Program-made: the position numbers and the translations under genes
Assembly: GCF_004919045.1 (NCBI RefSeq)
Contig: NZ_SWDW01000008.1
Span: 62,001 to 126,000 of the forward strand
Length of the DNA: 64,000 bases
From: Sinomonas albida
Lineage (GTDB): Bacteria; Actinomycetota; Actinomycetes; Actinomycetales; Micrococcaceae
Direction of reading: 5' to 3'
Shown here: one piece after another, positions 59,182 to 64,000 of the stretch
Numbering within the stretch: the stretch's first letter is position 1
Layout: every line of letters starts with the position of its first letter
Notes under the pieces: generated by a model
What the model saw: the letters and a program-made list of their open reading frames with translations, nothing else
Databases searched by the model: none
What the model was told of the DNA's origin: nothing

Positions 59182-59922
59182 TCAGCGGGGCTGGTCGAGT
59201 GGTGCGGCGAGCTCGGACATGGTCCGGGTCATGATGGCCCGCATGGCGTCGTGCGCTTCGTCCGGCCGTGAACGCTGAATGGCCACGGCCACGTCCATGT
59301 GCAGCTCCAGGGCGTTCGCATGCGGCCGGTCGGGCATGAGACCGAGATGCGTGCGCCCTGAGAGGACTTCGGCCACGAGCGGGTGAAGCGTCGCGAACAT
59401 CTCGTTCCCAGAGGCCTCGAGAATGCAGCGGTGGAACTCGATGTCGAGGGGGAGGAACCGCTCGCTGTCGGTGTCGTGTCCCGCGGCCCACAGCTCGCCT
59501 GCGAGGGTCATGATCTCCGCGGCGGCGGTCTGGGGCGCCCGCAGGGCGGCGAGGCGGGCGGCTTCAGGCTCGACGGCGGCGCGCAGCTCGGTGAGCGACC
59601 TCAGCTGGGCGAAGCGGTCCGACGACGCTAGCCGCCAGCGGATCACCTGGGGATCGTAGAGGTTCCATTCGGCGGCTGGGAGGATCTGGACGCCGATACG
59701 GCGCCGCATGGCGACGAGCCCCATCGAGGCGAGCACGCGCACGGCCTCGCGGACCACTGAGCGCGAGACGCCGTAGCGTTCCTCGAGCTCTTCGATCTGG
59801 ATGACGCGACCCGCCGCGAGTGTCCCGTCAGTAATGGCGGAGCCCACCTCGTCGAGCACTCTGGCGTGCAGGCCGGTCGAAACCGAGGGGCCGGGCGTGG
59901 CAAGCGGGCCGGCGTGCACCAT
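59182..59922 (-). CDS. GntR/FadR-family regulator (FCD domain)
   Basis: 246 residues: winged helix (IEELEERYGVSRSVVREAVR, about residues 42-61) and FCD domain with DIEFHRCILEASGNEMFATL. It shares WN-YDPQ-RWRLAS and the general layout with the regulator next to gluconokinase at 18.7-19.4 kb, so its effector may be a related sugar acid. Divergent from an MFS gene with two TGATCTARGCC repeats between. Start ATG at 59922. Confidence 0.9.
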   Translation of the reverse strand: MVHAGPLATPGPSVSTGLHARVLDEVGSAITDGTLAAGRVIQIEELEERYGVSRSVVREAVRVLASMGLVAMRRRIGVQILPAAEWNLYDPQVIRWRLASSDRFAQLRSLTELRAAVEPEAARLAALRAPQTAAAEIMTLAGELWAAGHDTDSERFLPLDIEFHRCILEASGNEMFATLHPLVAEVLSGRTHLGLMPDRPHANALELHMDVAVAIQRSRPDEAHDAMRAIMTRTMSELAAPLDQPR

Positions 59923-59948
59923 GTGGACTCCTCCTAGAGGATCGTCGC

Positions 59949-60019
59949 TGATCTAGGCCAAAAGGGGTCCCTACATCATAGCTGTTGCGCTCCTCACGTT
60001 TTTAGGTATGATCTAAGCC
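59949..60019 (+). promoter_or_regulatory. Promoter and repeated half-sites before the MFS gene
   Basis: TTGCGC (59985-59990), 16 bp, TATGAT (60007-60012) form a promoter. TGATCTAGGCC (59949-59959) and TGATCTAAGCC (60009-60019) are 60 bp apart; the second overlaps the -10 box, as expected for a GntR repressor site. Confidence 0.6.
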
Positions 60020-60067
60020 GCATCTGAAAGACCAAGATCAGATGTAAATCACCATCTAGGAGTGACT

Positions 60068-60136
60068 ATGGCGTCTTCCACACCGCTCTCGCGGGCTGCT
60101 ACGACGCACGTCCGTTCCCAGCGAGAAAGGCGATGA
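60068..60136 (+). CDS. 22-residue leader peptide coupled to the MFS gene
   Basis: ATG at 60068 is preceded by CTAGGAG at ideal spacing, better than the site of the transporter itself. The 22-codon frame ends TGA at 60134-60136, overlapping the ATGATG start of the transporter. The peptide is Ser/Thr-rich at first and ends with a basic RSQRERR stretch. Likely a translational-coupling leader. Confidence 0.55.
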   Translation: MASSTPLSRAATTHVRSQRERR

Positions 60137-61551
60137 TGGACCAGACCACCATTCGCCGGTTGTCCGATGAGGCGACCGGCGTCCTTCTGAACAAGGACGG
60201 GACCGCGTCCAGCCGCCGTGGCGGCTGGATGATGATCGCGACGATCCTCATCGAGGCGTGGGATCTCTACGCGATCTCCTTCGTCCTCGTCTTCATTTCG
60301 GCCGAATACCACCCCACCGCGGCCCAACTCGGCCTCGTGACGGCAGGTGTCCAGGGCGGCGCGCTTCTCGGTGCGCTCATCGGCGGGTACGTGGCGGACC
60401 GGCTGGGCCGCAAGCGCGTGTTCATCCTCACGATGGCGCTGTTCATCGTGCTGGCTATTGCGCAGGGCTTCTCGACGAACGTCTGGGACCTCATCATCAT
60501 GCGGTTCCTCATCGGCATCCCGCTCGGCAGCGACATCTCCAACGGCTACGCCTACATCATGGAGTCGATGACCAAGGGCGCCCGCGAGGTCATGGGCAGC
60601 CGCTGGCAGTTCATGTTCGGCCTCGGCGAGGTCTTCTCGATCGTGGTCATCACGGTCATGTACGTGACCGGCATGCCCCACGAGATCCTGTGGCGCGTCG
60701 CGCTCGCGATCGGCGCCATCCCCGCCGTCATTCTTCTGCTTGCACGCCTTGACCTTCCCGAGACGCCGCTCTCGCTCATCCAGCGTGGGCAGTTCGTCAA
60801 GGCCAAGGAAGTCTCCCAGCGCCTCTTCAACGACCCGCTGGACATGCTCCCGAACGAGAACGTCGTCATGGAGAAGCCCAAGGTCGGCGACTTCCTCAAG
60901 GTCATCTGGGCCGACAAGACCCGTCGCCGGGCCACGATCTTCGGCTGGATCTCCAACGCCTGCCAGGGTGCGGAGTTCACCGCGTTCGGCTTCTACCTCC
61001 CCGTGATCCTCGTGACCGCGGGCGTCGGCGTGGCCGGCAGCGGCGCGAACACGAACATCACCGGCACCAACCTGGTCACCGCGGCGATCTACGTCCTCGC
61101 GACGATCTCGGGCTTCACGGCGCCGCTCATGATCAAGAAGATCGGCCACCGCGGCGTGGCCATGTGGGGCTACGGCCTCGCGTTCGCCGGCCTGCTCATC
61201 GGCGCGTTCGCCCTCGGCGCGAACATCCAGTGGCTCATCGTCATCGGGGCCTGCACCCTCATGTGGGGCCACTACTGGGACGCCTCGAACGGCATGACGA
61301 TCACCTCGATGGTCGCGCCCTCGCGGTTCCGGGCCACGGCCTCGGGCTTCGGCTACGTGTTCGTGAAGGCGGCCTCCTTCTTCGGCGCCTTCATCTTCCC
61401 GATCATGACCGCCTCGTGGGGCAAGGTAGGGGCAACGCTCGCCGTCTCCGTCCTCTCCCTGATCGGCTTCCTGTCCGCCAAGTTCATCCTGCCTGAGCTC
61501 TACGGCTACGTGGACCGCGAAGAGTCGTCGGTCGAGGCCGCGAGGGCATAA
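60133..61551 (+). CDS. MFS transporter (sugar or sugar-acid porter type)
   Basis: 472 residues with twelve membrane segments, motif A GGYVADRLGRKRVF (about residues 80-93), RFLIGIPLGSDISNGYAYIMES and the central-loop LPETPLSLIQRGQF resembling sugar porters. ATG at 60133 or 60136 (ATGATG). Divergent from a GntR regulator that is a paralogue of the gluconate one, so uptake of a sugar acid is plausible. Closed by the terminator at 61575. Confidence 0.85.
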   Translation: MMDQTTIRRLSDEATGVLLNKDGTASSRRGGWMMIATILIEAWDLYAISFVLVFISAEYHPTAAQLGLVTAGVQGGALLGALIGGYVADRLGRKRVFILTMALFIVLAIAQGFSTNVWDLIIMRFLIGIPLGSDISNGYAYIMESMTKGAREVMGSRWQFMFGLGEVFSIVVITVMYVTGMPHEILWRVALAIGAIPAVILLLARLDLPETPLSLIQRGQFVKAKEVSQRLFNDPLDMLPNENVVMEKPKVGDFLKVIWADKTRRRATIFGWISNACQGAEFTAFGFYLPVILVTAGVGVAGSGANTNITGTNLVTAAIYVLATISGFTAPLMIKKIGHRGVAMWGYGLAFAGLLIGAFALGANIQWLIVIGACTLMWGHYWDASNGMTITSMVAPSRFRATASGFGYVFVKAASFFGAFIFPIMTASWGKVGATLAVSVLSLIGFLSAKFILPELYGYVDREESSVEAARA

Positions 61552-61574
61552 CTGTCCCCGTCCCTCATTCGGTC

Positions 61575-61620
61575 CGCGGGACCGGTTCCCTTACAGCGGA
61601 ACCGGTCCCGCGGGCTTTCC
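61575..61620 (+). terminator. Terminator after the MFS gene
   Basis: CGCGGGACCGGTTCC (61575-61589) pairs perfectly with 61598-61612; loop of 8 nt, tail GGCTTTCC. Confidence 0.85.
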
Positions 61621-61656
61621 GCCCGGATTCCGGAGCCGGCGGCGTAGAGTGAAGTT

Positions 61657-62094
61657 ATGGGACATGTCAACGATCCCGAGGTCATCGAACGGCTCATGAG
61701 CACGCCTGGCCGCTGGGCCATCGTGGGTCTGAGCCAGAATCAATGGCGCTCCGCCTATTCCGTGTCCGAGTTCGTCCGTGACGAGCTGGGCCAGCAGATC
61801 ATCCCTATCAATCCCCGCGGGGAGGACGTCCACGGCGAGACGGGCTACCGGCATCTCGCCGACGTTCCTCCCGAGCTCCAGCCGATCGACGTCGTGGACT
61901 GCTTCGTCAACTCCCAGCGCGTCGGCGAGGTGGTGGACGAGGCCATCGCTGTGGGGGCCAAGGCGGTGTGGCTCCAGCTCGGGGTGATCGACGAGGCCGC
62001 CGCGGAACGGGCCAAGGAGGCGGGTCTCGAGGTCGTCATGAACTCCTGCCCCGCACAGGAAGCGTGGCGACGCGCCAAGAGCCCCGGCGTTTGA
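61657..62094 (+). CDS. CoA-binding domain protein (YccU family)
   Basis: 145-residue single Rossmann-like CoA-binding domain: WAIVGLSQNQWRSAYSVSEFV (about residues 20-40), IIPINPRGEDVHGETGY, VDCFVNSQRVGEVVDEAIAVGAKAVWLQLGV and the ending VVMNSCPAQEAWR with the conserved Cys. ATG at 61657 lies 6 nt after TAGAGT (61645-61650), so leaderless. Physiological role unknown. Confidence 0.9.
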   Translation: MGHVNDPEVIERLMSTPGRWAIVGLSQNQWRSAYSVSEFVRDELGQQIIPINPRGEDVHGETGYRHLADVPPELQPIDVVDCFVNSQRVGEVVDEAIAVGAKAVWLQLGVIDEAAAERAKEAGLEVVMNSCPAQEAWRRAKSPGV

Positions 62095-62164
62095 CTTGTT
62101 CTCCGGACGTTAATGTGCTTGCACTACGCTAGCTCTGATCTCGTCGGCCCTCTCAGGGGAATCC

Positions 62165-63004
62165 ATGTCCGATCCTGTTCGCGCTCATCCCACCCGCCGG
62201 GCTGCCTTGGCGATCCTCGGCGCCGCAGCCGTGGGTGGAGCGCTCACCTCGAGCGTCGAACCCCAGCCAACGCGTTCCGCGCAGTCAGTCCCGGACTCGG
62301 AGCTTCCGCCGGATTCGAACATCCAGACAGGGATCCGCGCTTCGGATGATGCCTCGACGCCCCCCGCGCCGCCCGCGCCGCCGCATTTCGAATCGGACTT
62401 CAAGATGCCGCCGATCGTGAACGGCCTGGCCCCCGTCATCACCCGGGTCACGACGAAGCAGCCGGTCGTGTTCCTCACCATCGACGACGGCGTGACCAAG
62501 AAGCCGGAGGCGATCGACCTCCTGCACAAGTACGAGTATCCGATCTCGATGTTCCTCACGAAGAACTTCGTTCAGGACGACCCCGACTACTTCCGCCAGC
62601 TCATGCGCGAGGGGGACTTCGTGGAGAACCACACGATCAGCCACGACGTGCAGATGTCCACGAAGGCGTACGCCTACCAGCTCGCCGAGATCAAGGGCAT
62701 GCAGGACTACGCGCAGGCCACGTTCGGCCGTCGCCCGACCCTCTTCCGCCCGCCCGGGGGCGCGTATTCGAACGTCATGCGGAAGGCGTGCGCCGACGCG
62801 GGCATCAAGGCCGTGGTGGATTGGGAGACCAAGTCCAATGCCGGCCACATGGACTACCAGTACGGCAACGGCCTTCGGCCAGGCGACGTGGTGCTCATGC
62901 ACTTCCGGCCGGAGTTCGCGGCTGATCTTGCGGCGTTCCGAGCGGCCCAGCTCGCGGCTGGGCTCACCGTGGTGAATCTCGAGCGCTTCATCGGGGCCGA
63001 GTAG
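62165..63004 (+). CDS. Exported polysaccharide deacetylase (CE4/NodB domain)
   Basis: 279 residues: twin-arginine-like signal (HPTRRAALAILGAAAVGGAL), a Pro/Ala linker to about residue 80, then the NodB domain with TIDDGVTKK (catalytic base and metal Asp, about residues 105-113), ENHTISH (metal His pair, about 152-158), RPPGGAYS and a late LMHF with the catalytic His. Expected to remove N- or O-acetyl groups from cell-wall or environmental polysaccharide. CAGGGGAA precedes the ATG. Confidence 0.9.
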   Translation: MSDPVRAHPTRRAALAILGAAAVGGALTSSVEPQPTRSAQSVPDSELPPDSNIQTGIRASDDASTPPAPPAPPHFESDFKMPPIVNGLAPVITRVTTKQPVVFLTIDDGVTKKPEAIDLLHKYEYPISMFLTKNFVQDDPDYFRQLMREGDFVENHTISHDVQMSTKAYAYQLAEIKGMQDYAQATFGRRPTLFRPPGGAYSNVMRKACADAGIKAVVDWETKSNAGHMDYQYGNGLRPGDVVLMHFRPEFAADLAAFRAAQLAAGLTVVNLERFIGAE

Positions 63005-63025
63005 CGCTTTCGCGCCACGAAAGCG
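63005..63025 (+). terminator. Short hairpin after the deacetylase gene
   Basis: CGCTTTCG (63005-63012) and CGAAAGCG (63018-63025) around a 5-base loop, immediately after the stop codon at 63004. Confidence 0.6.
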
Positions 63026-63208
63026 GACCCTTCCTGCGAGCGCGGACCTTTCGGCGCCGTCGAACGTCCGCCCCGGAGGAACGGTGCGCTTCCGGGCCAC
63101 GGTGCCTGCCGCAGGATCTACAGCCCGCGCAAAGCCGGCCGAAAGCGCCGTGCCAGCCGGCGGCCACACAGTGGTTACACGAACACTCCGAGCCCGAAAG
63201 GAAGAGCC

Positions 63209-63337
63209 ATGATCGTGTACCGCCCTGTGGCACCCCTGACCGTCGGCCGTGGCGGCTTCTGGCCCGCGATCGCGGCAATGTTCCGGGCGCTCCTGTGGGG
63301 CACGCCGGTCGACATCGAGCACCGGCCGGCGGCCTGA
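63209..63337 (+). CDS. Small 42-residue protein
   Basis: ATG at 63209 with AAAGGAAG at ideal spacing opens a 42-codon frame. The peptide has a hydrophobic middle (FWPAIAAMFRALLW, residues 18-30) with two Trp, an N-terminal VYRPVAPL and a polar end, suggesting a membrane-associated or single-pass micro-protein. Third-position GC matches neighbouring genes. No family recognised. Confidence 0.6.
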   Translation: MIVYRPVAPLTVGRGGFWPAIAAMFRALLWGTPVDIEHRPAA

Positions 63338-63412
63338 CCACGCGGGGCTTCCGACGCCGCGAGACCGCGCCTGACAGCTTGGGGGCACCTCCGCGCCGCT
63401 AGGCTGAGAGTC

Positions 63413-63811
63413 ATGGATGCCGATGCCGTGAGAGAGCTCTGCTTGTCCTTCCCAGGGTCCTACGAAGACTATCCGTTCGGGCCCGAAGTGGCCGTCTACA
63501 AAGTCCGCCCACCGGCCTCGGCGGGCTCTGCCGTCGAAGGCAAGATGTTCGCGGCGATCCAGCCCGAGCAGCGCCCGCTGTCGCTCTCGCTCAAATGCGA
63601 TCCGGCCCTCGCAGTCCAGCTGCGCGCGGCCCACCCCGAGATCACGGGGGCCTACCACATGAACAAGAAGCACTGGAACGGCGTGCGCCTCGACGGCGAG
63701 CTCGGGGCGGACGCTGTACGCGACATGGTCGAGGATTCCTACGACCTCGTCGTCGCCTCCCTGCCCAAGGGCCAGCGCGACGCGCTCGGATGGTCGAGGT
63801 TGGCCCCGTGA
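63413..63811 (+). CDS. MmcQ/YjbR family protein
   Basis: 132-residue DNA-binding-like (CyaY-fold) protein: LCLSFPGSYEDYPFGPEVAVYKV at the start, KMFAAI, PLSLSLKCDPALAVQL, GAYHMNKKHWNGVRLDG and a final SYDLVVASLPK. ATG at 63413 follows TAGGCT (63400-63405) by 7 nt, so probably leaderless. Role unknown; overlaps the next gene by 4 nt. Confidence 0.9.
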   Translation: MDADAVRELCLSFPGSYEDYPFGPEVAVYKVRPPASAGSAVEGKMFAAIQPEQRPLSLSLKCDPALAVQLRAAHPEITGAYHMNKKHWNGVRLDGELGADAVRDMVEDSYDLVVASLPKGQRDALGWSRLAP

Positions 63812-64000
63812 CGCTCGAACAGGCGACCCTTGACCAGCTCTGGGACTTCCAGAACCCCGCGGCCTCCGAGGAGGCCTTCCGCCGTGCGCTGGCCGACCCG
63901 GCGTACGACGGCGCCGAGCTGGCTGAGCTGACGACCCAGCTGGGGCGAGCCATCGGCCTGCAGGGCCGGTTCGAGGAGGCCGACGAGCTCCTCGATGCGA
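63808..64000 (+). CDS. Start of a TPR-like protein, cut by the window edge
   Basis: GTG at 63808 overlaps the MmcQ stop. The 64 visible residues are helical and hold one TPR-like unit (ELTTQLGRAIGLQGRFEEADELLDA). Family members continue for a further 100-150 residues. Function unknown. Confidence 0.7.
   Translation, partial: MTLEQATLDQLWDFQNPAASEEAFRRALADPAYDGAELAELTTQLGRAIGLQGRFEEADELLDA

Noticed and set aside
1-64000. tRNA, rRNA or other structural RNA genes
   Set aside because: I looked for TTCRANNC arms and CCA-flanked cloverleaf patterns in the intergenic gaps and saw none; all long gaps are explained by repeats, terminators and promoters.

Overview
The window is gene-dense, visibly very GC-rich DNA with GTG/TTG starts, strong third-position GC and short intergenic gaps. 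Gene content and order (xylA/xylB with a ROK repressor, alditol oxidase, vanABK with a divergent PadR regulator, ABC sugar importers without their own ATPase, DUF3151 behind class II fba, the CG0192-like maltokinase-cap protein) point to a soil actinobacterium of the Micrococcaceae (Arthrobacter/Sinomonas type). I see no rRNA, tRNA, CRISPR, prophage or insertion sequence. It reads as a chromosomal catabolic region.

Layout. 1-3.3 kb (minus): LacI regulator, beta-phosphoglucomutase-like HAD and a GH65 glycoside phosphorylase cut by the window edge, a disaccharide phosphorolysis unit. 3.7-7.9 kb: NagD-like HAD; MerR/Mop-type protein plus modABC for molybdate. 8-16 kb: secreted GH13 alpha-amylase, SpoU methyltransferase, FMN lactate-monooxygenase-like enzyme, TerC behind a yybP-ykoY (Mn2+) riboswitch, secreted sedolisin. 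16-22 kb: fbaA, DUF3151, maltokinase-cap protein, GntR/gluconokinase pair, ferredoxin reductase and Rieske ferredoxin. 22.5-34.5 kb: a LacI-controlled sugar cluster (two Gfo/Idh enzymes, sugar isomerase/epimerase, ThuA), an ABC importer, and a second Gfo/Idh unit with a divergent TetR. 34.5-42 kb: patatin, ROK, xylA, xylB, epimerase, alditol oxidase. 42.7-54.8 kb: aromatic acid block, vanK-vanB-vanA with divergent vanR, a RelBE-like pair, then a MarR gene divergent from a six-gene hydroxycinnamate side-chain operon whose order matches couNOM-couHTL of Rhodococcus. 55-64 kb: DUF1206, purA, ECF sigma factor with a membrane partner, GntR/MFS pair, CoA-binding protein, polysaccharide deacetylase, MmcQ/YjbR protein and a truncated gene at the right edge.

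How it works together: plant polymer use dominates. Extracellular starch and protein degradation, uptake and oxidation of sugars and polyols, xylose isomerisation, and hydroxycinnamate to vanillate to protocatechuate funnelling are what a lignocellulose- or root-associated bacterium would carry.

The most unusual structure is non-coding. Two families of helically phased tandem arrays sit just behind stop codons, always in the same orientation relative to the gene: a 31-bp unit with core TTTCGGGTACAG (four loci) and a 22-bp unit with core TTGCGGGGTCCC (two loci). Between convergent genes they form facing inverted arrays. A third recurring element is a terminator stem built on GACGACGGCG. At least nine genes have a TANNNT box exactly 6-7 nt before the start codon, the signature of leaderless transcripts, which fixes several starts.
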